This document shows positions 55,360 through 63,128 of a stretch of DNA of 64,000 nucleotides, one piece after another. Position 1 is the first letter of the stretch. Every line of letters begins with the position of its first letter. The notes below the pieces were generated by a model. The model saw nothing but the letters and a program-made list of their open reading frames with translations. It was not told the DNA's origin and ran no database searches. A program made the translations under genes and the position numbers. This stretch comes from Yersinia enterocolitica subsp. enterocolitica (GTDB taxonomy: Bacteria > Pseudomonadota > Gammaproteobacteria > Enterobacterales > Enterobacteriaceae): NCBI RefSeq assembly GCF_901472495.1, contig NZ_LR590469.1:1736001-1800000 (forward strand), given 5' to 3'.

Positions 55360-56676
55360 TTAAGCGCGTTTTACTTTAGCTAAGCCTTTGTCAGCAATGC
55401 CCTTTTCCTTCGCTGCGACTTCAACATCACACTCTTTTGGTAAGGTTAAGGTAATCAGCCCGGCAATAATTAATGAGCCAGCTAACATGCAAACTGCTGC
55501 ACTTTGGCCGTAGAAGAAAATCATGACACCGACCAGATACGGGCCACAGAACCCGCCCAAATTACCTAACCCATTAATCACACCGCGAGCGCCACCGGCC
55601 ACTTCTGGTACCGCAATACGGCCTGGAATAGACCAGAATGGGCTGGTGGCAGCTTTGAGGAAGAATCCGCACACCACCAGAGCCAGATAAGAGACCAATA
55701 CGTTGTGGCGGAAAATAACGGATGTCACCAGACCAGCGGCAAAACAGAACAGAGAAATCATTATCAGCAAACGGCGTTTACCGGTTTTATCTGATAGTGA
55801 AGAAATAACATAAATACCGGCGGTGGTGGCAATAAACGGCAGAATAGCCAGAATACCAACCGAGGCCATATTACCGCCGGTCAGATTTTTCAGAATAGTC
55901 GGCAACCACAAGGTGTAGCCATAATCCCCGGTCTGATAAAAGAAGTTCAGAGCAACCAGTTTCATCAAACCTTTATTCAGAAATACCGCTTTTAATGGCG
56001 CATTAGTGACTGGCGCATCCAGCATCCGTTCTGCCCGCTCACGTGCCAGCTCGGTGACCAGATAATCGCGCTCTTTTTTCGACAGCCATTTGGCTTCTTC
56101 AGGTCGGTCACTGATAACAAACCACCACATAATCAACACCACGGCTGACAGTGAACCTTCGAGGAAGAATAGCCAGCGCCAGTCTAACGCATTGATAATA
56201 AAACCAGATAAAGGCGCAGTGAACATGCCACCGATGGGGGCAAACATCATCACGAAAGCATTGGCGCGGCCAATTTCGCGTTCCGGGAACCAGTTGCTGA
56301 CCATAGTCAGCACCACAGGCAACATGCCGCCCTCAGAAACACCCAGCACAAAACGCAGGAATAATAATTGATAATGGTTAGTCACAAAGCCCGTCAGAAT
56401 CGACACCACAGCCCAGACGGCAAGGGAGTAAGCAATGAATTTTCTGCCGCTGCCATGAACAGCAATACGGCCACCCGGTACTTGTAAAAATAAATAACCA
56501 ATAAAGAAAATACCGCCCGCTAAACCGGCCATTTGACTGGTAATAGCCAGATCACTTTCCATGCCACCTGGTAGTGCAAAACTAATATTTACCCGGTCCA
56601 TAAAAGAAATAATACAAGCAATCATTATTGGCACAATAACGCGGAACCAACGGGCATTAGGGATCTTACTGTCCAT
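55360..56676 (-). CDS. MFS sugar-acid transporter (anion:cation symporter type), probable ketogluconate carrier
   Basis: This 438-aa inner-membrane carrier has about 12 helices. It resembles the ACS branch (GudP, ExuT, DgoT): ISFMDRVNISFALPGG in helix 1, FLRFVLGVSEGGMLPVVLTM, SNWFPEREIGRANAFV and FWSIPGRIAVPEVAGGARGV. A ketogluconate or gluconate substrate is inferred from its place between a 2-hydroxyacid dehydrogenase gene and edd. Confidence 0.85.
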   Translation of the reverse strand: MDSKIPNARWFRVIVPIMIACIISFMDRVNISFALPGGMESDLAITSQMAGLAGGIFFIGYLFLQVPGGRIAVHGSGRKFIAYSLAVWAVVSILTGFVTNHYQLLFLRFVLGVSEGGMLPVVLTMVSNWFPEREIGRANAFVMMFAPIGGMFTAPLSGFIINALDWRWLFFLEGSLSAVVLIMWWFVISDRPEEAKWLSKKERDYLVTELARERAERMLDAPVTNAPLKAVFLNKGLMKLVALNFFYQTGDYGYTLWLPTILKNLTGGNMASVGILAILPFIATTAGIYVISSLSDKTGKRRLLIMISLFCFAAGLVTSVIFRHNVLVSYLALVVCGFFLKAATSPFWSIPGRIAVPEVAGGARGVINGLGNLGGFCGPYLVGVMIFFYGQSAAVCMLAGSLIIAGLITLTLPKECDVEVAAKEKGIADKGLAKVKRA

Positions 56677-56850
56677 ATAAACACGCCTCTTTCTCTAGCT
56701 GAATAATTCCCACACCATTCAGAAAATAGCGTAGAGAATGCCGCCAACAAATTAGGGTAATTTGCCAGTTATTTAAAATGCACGATGTGGTCTTTTATTT
56801 TTATTATAATAATTTGAGGATCAATTTAATTAACCCTCACTTTTTCTTAA

Positions 56851-57816
56851 TTAGTAAGTAATAGCAGTAGGTGCTTTCTCACCCGCAAAGTGAGCTTGAA
56901 TATTTGAAAATACAATATCACTCATTTGAATTCTGGTTTCGATGGTGGCACTGGCGATATGGGGCAGTAATACTACATTATCCATTTCGATTAATGCCTG
57001 CGGCACATTAGGCTCATCTGCAAAAACATCCAAACCTGCCCCACCAATTTCTTTCTGTTGTAATGCACGGATTAAATCATCCTGATTGACCATACTGCCA
57101 CGAGCAATATTAATCAGCAGAGCATGATTTGGCATCGCAGCAAAAATGGTTTTATCAACCAGACCAACGCTGTCTTTACCACCCGATATGGCTATAACCA
57201 GAATATCGCTTTGTCTGGCAAGGCTGATTAAGTCCGGAACATGCTGATATGGCAGGCTTTCGATGTGGGCGGTGTCGGTATAAGCAATTTGCATATCAAA
57301 ACCGGCTGCGCGGCGGGCAATAGCTTGACCAATGCGGCCCATACCAAAGACACCCAGACGTTTGCCGGTCACTTTAGAGGCCAATGGTAAGCTGCTGTGT
57401 GGCCACTGACCGGCACGCAGGAATTTATCTGCCTGACAGAGACGGCGCGATGTGGCGATAATCAGCCCCAGAGCGGTATCGGCGACATCATCAGTCAGCA
57501 CACCTGGAGTGGTGGTGACGATGATATTGCGCTCACGGGTATAGTCTAAATCGACCGCGTCAGTCCCTACGCCAAATATTGAGATAATCTGTACTTCAGG
57601 TAATAACGCCAATACTTTGTTGGTCACACCGATATCACCACGGGTCACAATACCCTTAATATTCTCGCCTTGTTGGGCAAAAAATTCAGCAGTGTCCGTA
57701 ACTTCAAAGAGCTTATAAACAGTAAAATTCTGTTCCAGTTTCTCAGTCAAATAGTCCATTACCGGGGCAATAATTAATACGGCCTGTTTGAAAGAAGATG
57801 GTTTGCTGTTTTTCAT
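56851..57816 (-). CDS. NAD(P)-dependent D-2-hydroxyacid dehydrogenase, probable 2-ketogluconate reductase
   Basis: This 321-aa enzyme has the D-isomer-specific dehydrogenase fold: the nucleotide-binding motif LGVFGMGRIGQAIARRAAG, the catalytic arginine in LINIARGSMVNQ, the glutamate in DVFADEPNVP and the histidine in LLPHIASAT. Family members GhrB and TkrA reduce 2-ketogluconate to gluconate, which fits the neighbours. It is the first gene of the leftward operon, preceded by a CRP-like site and a gnt-like operator. Confidence 0.85.
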   Translation of the reverse strand: MKNSKPSSFKQAVLIIAPVMDYLTEKLEQNFTVYKLFEVTDTAEFFAQQGENIKGIVTRGDIGVTNKVLALLPEVQIISIFGVGTDAVDLDYTRERNIIVTTTPGVLTDDVADTALGLIIATSRRLCQADKFLRAGQWPHSSLPLASKVTGKRLGVFGMGRIGQAIARRAAGFDMQIAYTDTAHIESLPYQHVPDLISLARQSDILVIAISGGKDSVGLVDKTIFAAMPNHALLINIARGSMVNQDDLIRALQQKEIGGAGLDVFADEPNVPQALIEMDNVVLLPHIASATIETRIQMSDIVFSNIQAHFAGEKAPTAITY

Positions 57817-57931
57817 AACGAGTACCTGATCATGTCAATAAATCAAAAACCAAAAATGGCAGTGGATAGTCATCAGATGATTAAGCCATTTAGCGAATGT
57901 CGTTATAAGACCCGTTTTCAATGTTTTATTT

Positions 57932-57947
57932 TGTGATGCAGGTCACT
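57932..57947. promoter_or_regulatory. CRP-binding site
   Basis: TGTGA-TGCAGG-TCACT matches the CRP consensus TGTGA-N6-TCACA at 9 of 10 fixed positions, with the correct spacing, 116 bases before the dehydrogenase start. Confidence 0.7.
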
Positions 57948-57966
57948 GTAAATCATGTTAAGAAAA

Positions 57967-57984
57967 CATGTTACCGGTAACGTG
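57967..57984. promoter_or_regulatory. Gnt-type operator palindrome
   Basis: CATGTTACCGGTAACGTG is a near-perfect palindrome centred on CCGG and fits the GntR/IdnR operator pattern ATGTTA-N4-TAACAT. It probably binds the LacI-family regulator encoded next to it. Confidence 0.65.
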
Positions 57985-58198
57985 ATCGACCTATCATTGC
58001 TGGTGCTGAATTGTTTCAGCTAAGAAAATCAGCGTTAATGATTTATGTAATGCCTTAATGAAAATGTTATGGATTGGCATAATTTGTTATGCCAAGAATA
58101 TTATTATGACAGATTATCAAAGAGGAACATTAGCTGCCATTCAATAACGCAATGGCAGTTGTGGGCAATTTAGAGGTATTTCAGCAACAGCAGAAATC

Positions 58199-59191
58199 TT
58201 AGATAGTTCCACCGAGTGAAATACGATAATGCAGGTCAACTTGTTCAATTGTCGGAATTTTTTTGATTTTCTTAATCAAGATTTCAGCGGCCACGTTGCC
58301 CATTTCAAAACGTGGAGTGGTAACACTGGCCAGTACTGGAGTGGTCGCCTGGCCGATATCCAACCCATGAAAACCGGAGATCGCCATTTCTGCTGGTACC
58401 GCCATGCCCAATTTCAAGCATTCTTGTAACACGCCTACCGCCATATCATCATTGGTACAGAAAATAGCATCGACTTGCGGATACATTTGTCGTGCCAATG
58501 CCAACATCCCGGCACCAATAGAGACGGATGAAACTTTATTAGGCGTAATATGTAGTGGTGCCAACCCCGCGTCCGTCATTGCCTGGCTATAGCCTTGATA
58601 ACGTTTACGATCTCGCACATCAGACATTGAACCGAAATAGACAACATTTTGCTTCCCACTTGCCAGCAATGTGGCCGTCATATCGTAAGCGGCCTGATAA
58701 TTATTAAAACCGACCGTAATACGGTTGAACTGAGGTTCCAAGTCCATCACTTGCGCGACCGGAAGCTCCGAGGCATTCAGGTACTTGTCCGCACGTAAGG
58801 TATGTTCAGAATCAGTCAGTATCAGCCCGGAAATCTGGCAAGAAAGCAGATTAACTATTTGTTCTTCTTCACGTTCTTTATTGTAGTTATAGTTGACTAC
58901 CAGTGTTTGATAACCGCTGGTGGCAGTGACCGACTCGATACCAGCCAGTAAATCAGAGAAAATCTGGTTATTAAAGGAGGGAACCAAAATACCGATTCTC
59001 GGGCTTTTTTGATTGAGGCTAGTTTCCCCTTCTGAATCAGCACTGTAATTAACTTCAGCCATCACTTGAGCGATACGCTCACCGGTTTCTGGAGCCACTT
59101 TTTCCGGCGTGCGTAAGTAGCGGCTGACAGTCATTTTAGTCACGCCTGCTAGTAACGCGATATCCTGTAACGTAACACGCTGGTTTTTCAT
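58199..59191 (-). CDS. LacI-family regulator, GntR/IdnR-like
   Basis: This 330-aa repressor has an N-terminal helix-turn-helix (VTLQDIALLAGVTKMTVSRY) and a periplasmic-binding-protein-like effector domain (GILVPSFNNQIFSDLLAG, AIFCTNDDMAVGVLQ, AISGFHGLDIG). It resembles GntR and IdnR, which sense gluconate or 6-phosphogluconate. The ATG at 59191 gives MKNQRVTL and is preferred over the one six codons upstream. A gnt-like operator lies downstream, before the ketogluconate operon, and a half-site lies in its own upstream region. Confidence 0.88.
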   Translation of the reverse strand: MKNQRVTLQDIALLAGVTKMTVSRYLRTPEKVAPETGERIAQVMAEVNYSADSEGETSLNQKSPRIGILVPSFNNQIFSDLLAGIESVTATSGYQTLVVNYNYNKEREEEQIVNLLSCQISGLILTDSEHTLRADKYLNASELPVAQVMDLEPQFNRITVGFNNYQAAYDMTATLLASGKQNVVYFGSMSDVRDRKRYQGYSQAMTDAGLAPLHITPNKVSSVSIGAGMLALARQMYPQVDAIFCTNDDMAVGVLQECLKLGMAVPAEMAISGFHGLDIGQATTPVLASVTTPRFEMGNVAAEILIKKIKKIPTIEQVDLHYRISLGGTI

Positions 59192-59573
59192 GGCATATAC
59201 CTGGAACAAGAGTGTGGGATGGGATGAAGTGATTATGCACTGTTAGCGGAGATAATGAAAAGCATGTTACTGATTTAAAATACAATAACAATCATACTTC
59301 CTATTATTTAGTTATATTATTATCAATAAGTTAAACCACTACGCCCCCCATTGAAGAACAAACCCCACACAAATAGTCCTCTTTTATCGTCACCAAGGCG
59401 ATGTCGCTCACGTAAGTGGTAACAGCTTGTCGTAACATGAATTAAAGTGATCTTCATCACAGTTTACCCAAGCGGAAAACGGTTTGATAGGCACATGTTT
59501 TCACACCGCCATTATTCAATAATATTTATTTTATAATGTCGCTTAATAAGCGCCATTTCTATCAGGAATTATT
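59192..59573. other. Divergent regulatory region regulator / idnO
   Basis: This 382-base gap holds a CRP-like site at 59446-59461 and isolated operator half-sites (CATGTTAC at about 59263, GTAACATG at about 59432). AGGAATTATT precedes the idnO start. No gene is visible. Confidence 0.6.
59446..59461. promoter_or_regulatory. CRP-binding site upstream of idnO
   Basis: AGTGA-TCTTCA-TCACA matches the CRP consensus at 9 of 10 fixed positions, 113 bases before the idnO start. Confidence 0.7.
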
Positions 59574-60338
59574 ATGAAGAATTTATTTTCGTTAGAAAAC
59601 CGCAAAGTATTAATTACCGGTTCCGCTCAAGGTATTGGTTTTTTATTAGCAAAAGGTCTGGCCGAATTTGGCGCAGAAATAATAATTAATGATATTACCG
59701 CAGAACGCGCAGAAAAAGCCGCTACAGAATTACGCGACAGCGGTTTTGTTGCTTATGCCGCGGCATTTAATGTCACTGACCATGATGCTGTTAATGACGC
59801 GATTACACAAATAGAAAATAATATTGGTGCCATTGACATCTTAATTAATAATGCCGGTATTCAACGCCGCCACGCCTTTACCGAATTCCCTGAAAAAGAT
59901 TGGGATGATGTGATTGCGGTAAATCAGAAATCCGTATTCTTGGTTTCACAAGCGGTTTCCCGTTATATGGTTAAACGCCAACGCGGCAAGATTATTAATA
60001 TTTGTTCAATGCAAAGCGAATTAGGCCGCGACACGATCACGCCATACGCTGCCTCTAAAGGTGCCGTGAAAATGTTGACGCGTGGGATGTGTGTTGAACT
60101 GGCCCGTTACAATATTCAGGTCAATGGTATTGCGCCTGGTTATTTCAAAACGGATATGACAAAAGCACTAGTGGACGATAAAGCATTCACCGATTGGCTG
60201 TGCAAACGCACGCCAGCCGCCCGTTGGGGGGATCCGGAAGAGTTGATTGGTGCCGCGGTGTATCTCTCTTCCAAAGCATCAGACTTTGTTAATGGTCATC
60301 TGCTGTTTGTTGATGGCGGGATGTTAGTTGCAGTCTGA
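59574..60338 (+). CDS. idnO: Gluconate 5-dehydrogenase (5-ketogluconate reductase) IdnO
   Basis: IdnO interconverts 5-ketogluconate and gluconate. It is a short-chain dehydrogenase: cofactor motif TGSAQGIGFLLAKG, NNAGIQRRHAF, catalytic serine in ICSMQSELGRD and YxxxK in PYAASKGAVKM. It is 254 aa and largely identical by eye to E. coli IdnO near the C-terminus (RTPAARWGDPEELIGAAVYL). No idnD or idnT is adjacent, so it serves ketogluconate rather than idonate use here. The gluconokinase starts 19 bases downstream. Confidence 0.94.
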   Translation: MKNLFSLENRKVLITGSAQGIGFLLAKGLAEFGAEIIINDITAERAEKAATELRDSGFVAYAAAFNVTDHDAVNDAITQIENNIGAIDILINNAGIQRRHAFTEFPEKDWDDVIAVNQKSVFLVSQAVSRYMVKRQRGKIINICSMQSELGRDTITPYAASKGAVKMLTRGMCVELARYNIQVNGIAPGYFKTDMTKALVDDKAFTDWLCKRTPAARWGDPEELIGAAVYLSSKASDFVNGHLLFVDGGMLVAV

Positions 60339-60357
60339 TAAGCGGCAGGGGAAAGTT

Positions 60358-60888
60358 ATGTCTGGGAAATGCATTATTGTGATGGGCGTATCCGGTACGG
60401 GTAAATCCTGTGTAGGCCAAGCGCTGGCACAGGCACTTAACGCCAAATTTATTGATGGCGATGATCTGCACCCACGTGCCAACATCCAAAAGATGGCATC
60501 AGGTCAGCCGCTTAATGATAGTGACCGTGCCCCGTGGCTTGAACGGCTAAGTGACGTGGCATATAGCCTGCAACAAAAAAATGAAGTCGGTTTTTTAGTC
60601 TGTTCAGCGCTGAAAAAACAGTATCGCGACCGTCTGCGCGAGGGCAATCAGGGAGTTCGCTTTCTGTGGTTGACGGGCGATTACGATTTGGTATTACGCA
60701 GAATGCAGCAACGGGCGGGGCATTTTATGCCGGAGAGTCTATTAAAAAGCCAGTTCGCGACACTGGAAGCCCCTGATGCCCGCGAACCAGACATCATTCC
60801 AATTGATATATCGCCCGACATTGCTGGTGTTGTTAAACACTGTATTACCGCACTGGAGCAGGAAAATAACATCAGTCACTGTGCTTAA
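60358..60888 (+). CDS. Gluconokinase (GntK/IdnK type)
   Basis: Gluconokinase phosphorylates gluconate to 6-phosphogluconate, the substrate of Edd. The 176-aa protein has the Walker A loop GVSGTGKSCVG, then FIDGDDLHPRANIQKM and VCSALKKQYRDRLR. The ATG at 60358 follows GGGGAAAG; ten more codons upstream are open but overlap idnO. Whether it is the GntK or IdnK orthologue cannot be told from sequence alone. Confidence 0.93.
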   Translation: MSGKCIIVMGVSGTGKSCVGQALAQALNAKFIDGDDLHPRANIQKMASGQPLNDSDRAPWLERLSDVAYSLQQKNEVGFLVCSALKKQYRDRLREGNQGVRFLWLTGDYDLVLRRMQQRAGHFMPESLLKSQFATLEAPDAREPDIIPIDISPDIAGVVKHCITALEQENNISHCA

Positions 60889-60928
60889 ATCCTCGGCATG
60901 ATGCATACGCAGAAATATAGGAATAGTT

Positions 60929-61396
60929 ATGATACTTGATGAATTGAAAAGCGCGGTGAATAACCCACTTTACCCAGATGCAATCCGTCGCACACTGGCC
61001 ACCATCAGCAAGATGGATTTAGCCAATTTACCCGCCGGTGAATTAGACATTGAAGGCAGTGAGATTTATCTCAATCACATTATTGCCTCATCGAAACCAT
61101 TGTATGAGCAAGCACCTGAATTGCATCGTTATTACATTGATATTCATATTCTGCTGGAAGGCAGTGAGGTGATTGGTGCTTCACCATCAGCTCAGGGCCA
61201 GCGCCCAACGATGGATTTTGATAGCGAGCGGGATTACGGATTACTTGAAGGCATTACCACCGAAACTTTATTAACTCTGGCTCCGGGTGATATCGCCTTG
61301 CTGTTCCCTGGTGAGTTACACCGTCCAATGGGAACATTAGGCGAAGTTGCACCGCTGCGCAAGATAGTGGTTAAAGTGGCGAATCATCTTATCTAA
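60929..61396 (+). CDS. YhcH/YjgK/YiaL family protein
   Basis: This 155-aa DUF386 protein is a cupin-like barrel of the EbgC/YhcH/YiaL family, often near sugar-acid or sialic-acid genes and thought to act on sugar anomers or related intermediates. Family marks include HRYYIDIHILLEGSEVIGA, LAPGDIALLFPGELHRP and KIVVKVANHL. It is the last gene of the idnO-gluconokinase operon. Structured repeat copy B starts about 10 bases after its stop. Confidence 0.88.
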   Translation: MILDELKSAVNNPLYPDAIRRTLATISKMDLANLPAGELDIEGSEIYLNHIIASSKPLYEQAPELHRYYIDIHILLEGSEVIGASPSAQGQRPTMDFDSERDYGLLEGITTETLLTLAPGDIALLFPGELHRPMGTLGEVAPLRKIVVKVANHLI

Positions 61397-61404
61397 TTCG
61401 GTAT

Positions 61405-61619
61405 TATTTCGGTTGATAGATACCGAATCAGGTTTCGGTTGATAGTCGTTCAGTTATCACCTTACCTCTGTCGCCTCAACCGAGCAGGAGGGCTAGCCGG
61501 CCCTCCTGCACCTGCGGCTTGCGCGAAATATTACTGCTATTCGCAGTGCCCTCCGGCAGTCGTTGGCCTTATCGAGCCAGCGCGATTCGCTCCTGCTCAA
61601 GCGCGCTTTTCGCCGCCGT
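61405..61619 (+). repeat. Structured repeat, copy B (interrupted by the insertion sequence)
   Basis: TTCGGTTGATAG occurs twice (61408 and 61434), followed by GTTCAG...CTTACCTCTGTCGCCTCAACCG as in copy A. The first hairpin GCAGGAGGGC/GCCCTCCTGC (61484-61509) is perfect but has a different sequence from that of copies A and C. The third-hairpin position has ACTGC-TATTC-GCAGT (61533-61547). The copy breaks off in a CGCCGCCGT half-palindrome at the insertion sequence and resumes beyond it near 62996. Confidence 0.7.
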
Positions 61620-61894
61620 ATATGGACGCTCCCAATAAACCAAGTGTTTTTTCTTGAAAATAGCGCTCAGGTATTGCAGCCATATATCCGGTTTCTTTAT
61701 GGGCGCGATTGCGCCCGAACCATGATGAAATCCGCCAAGTGAGTTCCTATCATCCTTACGGGCCAAATGCCCCGGCGGCTCACGGAGTTTCTCACTTGCG
61801 GTCTTACCTGTTTTGCCATCTCAATAATTACACTTGCAATTACCTGAAACGTATTCACTTTTTTTCTTGAGCCTTGTCCGTGTTTGAGATTATC
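61620..61894 (-). ncRNA. Candidate guide (bridge/seek) RNA region of the IS110-family element
   Basis: About 275 bases downstream of the transposase gene, inside the element, are non-coding. In IS1111-type elements the guide RNA is encoded in this position. Two hairpins are clear: GTTTGAGAT/ATCTCAAAC nested within CCTTATCCG/CGGACAAGG (61872-61911, overlapping the gene end), and GGGCGC-GATT-GCGCCC (61701-61716). The 10-mer GGCGGCTCAC (61774-61783) is repeated at the insertion flank (63000-63009). No expression evidence is available. Confidence 0.4.
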
Positions 61895-62914
61895 TCAAAC
61901 CGCGGATAAGGTTCGATATTCCGTATGATGAACCAGCATCGACCACAAAATACGTGCCGTTTTATTGGCCTGTGCCACAACGGCTACGTTATAGGCCTTT
62001 TTACTCAACAGCCTGTAAAGCCACGGCATATTGTCTTTGTGTCTCTCAATAACGGCTGCAACTGCCCGCGCACCATGGACCAGAAGATAACGGAAATAGC
62101 GGTCACCTCTTTTGCTGATTCGGCCCAATCTCTGCTTACCACCACTGGAGAACTCTCTCGGCACCAATCCCAACCAGGCAGCAAACTGTTTCGCTGAATG
62201 AAATTGTTGCCCATTCCCCACTGACGCCACAAGGTAGGTCGCCGTCATCAATCCCACACCAGGGACTTTCATGACCCGCTGGCAGGCGGGTTGTGTTTTT
62301 GCCCAACTGCTAAGTTCTTGTTCGATCAACGTGATTTGATCTTCCACACCCTGAAGGTGTTCAAGTTGACGTGCGACACTACAACGGACAAAAGGTGATA
62401 ACTCGTTATCATATTCTTCCAGTATTTCAGGGACTTTCTTATACAGCTGACTTAATGTGCGAGGCATGATAATGCCAAATTCAGCCAAAATGGCCCGCAT
62501 ACTATTAGCACAAGCAGTGCGTTCGCGGATAAGGATATTTCGCTCGGTATGCAGCACCAGAATAGCTTGTTGCTCTGCCGTTTTAATCTGAACAAAACGC
62601 ATATTAGGCCGTGCAACAGCTTCACAAATGGCTTCTGCATCAGCGGCATCCGTCTTATTCGTTTTGACATAAGGTTTCACATACTGAGGGGGAATGAGTT
62701 TAACCTCATGCCCATACTGCCGTAAAACACGCGCAAAATGATGACTGGAAGCACAGGCCTCCATGCCAATCAAGCAAGGTTCAAGTTGCATGAGAAAAGG
62801 GAGGAATTTATCGCGGGTGAGTTTCTTCTTAAGGACAGTTTGACCGTTGCAGCCGACACCATGAAGCTGGAAAACATTTTTTGCCAAGTCGATACCAAGA
62901 GTAGATACTTTCAT
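61895..62914 (-). CDS. IS110-family transposase (DEDD recombinase)
   Basis: This 339-aa recombinase moves the element using a RuvC-like DEDD domain and a C-terminal Tnp domain. The acidic residues are D9 (LGIDLAKNVF), E52 (GMEACASSHHF), D89 and D92 (KTNKTDAADAE). The C-terminal part has VPGVGLMTATYL and the serine-containing REFSSGGKQRLGRISKRGD. The ATG at 62914 follows AAGGAGCGTCCAC, which overlaps a copy of the terminal repeat; ten codons upstream are also open. The gene appears intact. Confidence 0.92.
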   Translation of the reverse strand: MKVSTLGIDLAKNVFQLHGVGCNGQTVLKKKLTRDKFLPFLMQLEPCLIGMEACASSHHFARVLRQYGHEVKLIPPQYVKPYVKTNKTDAADAEAICEAVARPNMRFVQIKTAEQQAILVLHTERNILIRERTACANSMRAILAEFGIIMPRTLSQLYKKVPEILEEYDNELSPFVRCSVARQLEHLQGVEDQITLIEQELSSWAKTQPACQRVMKVPGVGLMTATYLVASVGNGQQFHSAKQFAAWLGLVPREFSSGGKQRLGRISKRGDRYFRYLLVHGARAVAAVIERHKDNMPWLYRLLSKKAYNVAVVAQANKTARILWSMLVHHTEYRTLSAV

Positions 62915-63051
62915 GTGGACGCTCCTTCTTCTGAGTTTTAACACTCACATTTAGGCACTCTGATGCCGTAAAAGTTGGAGCGTCCATTTCATTATCCATG
63001 GCGGCTCACTCGGGCCATCGTCTTTGTCGGTAATATTCCTAATTGCGCTCA

Positions 63052-63090
63052 AGGTCAAAATCAAAACCTTGCTTTTAGGTTTTGACGTTT
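63052..63090. repeat. Hairpin at the centre of the inverted repeat pair
   Basis: TCAAAACCT (63061-63069) and AGGTTTTGA (63077-63085) form a perfect 9-bp stem around TGCTTTT. Farther out TCACTCGG (63006-63013) and CCGAGTGA (63108-63115) are also complementary, so this marks the symmetry centre between copies B and C. Confidence 0.55.
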
Positions 63091-63128
63091 AAAGCACATT
63101 TGAGCTGCCGAGTGAAGAGTGTAGCAAG

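Larger units (their letters stand above)
57817..58198. other. Regulatory gap upstream of the ketogluconate operon
   Basis: This 382-base region carries the CRP-like site at 57932-57947 and the gnt-like palindrome at 57967-57984. The remainder is AT-rich with no credible gene. It holds the promoter of the leftward 2-hydroxyacid dehydrogenase operon and the 3' flank of the regulator gene. Confidence 0.65.
61620..62994 (-). mobile_element. IS110-family insertion sequence (IS1111-like)
   Basis: The element is about 1375 bases and carries one DEDD transposase gene. Subterminal inverted repeats TGGACGCTCC (61623-61632) and GGAGCGTCCA (62977-62986) lie near the ends, with about three and seven or eight bases outside them. 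This asymmetry is characteristic of the IS1111 subgroup. No target duplication is visible. The flanks rejoin into GCCGCCGT and ATCCATGGCGGC, a palindrome related to one in copy C. IS1328 of Y. enterocolitica is a possible relative, but I cannot confirm identity. Confidence 0.75.

Noticed and set aside
61439..61766. Small open frames on both strands (61439-61657 and 61569-61766)
   Set aside because: They lie in repeat copy B and cross the proposed end of the insertion sequence; no ribosome-binding site or known product supports them.
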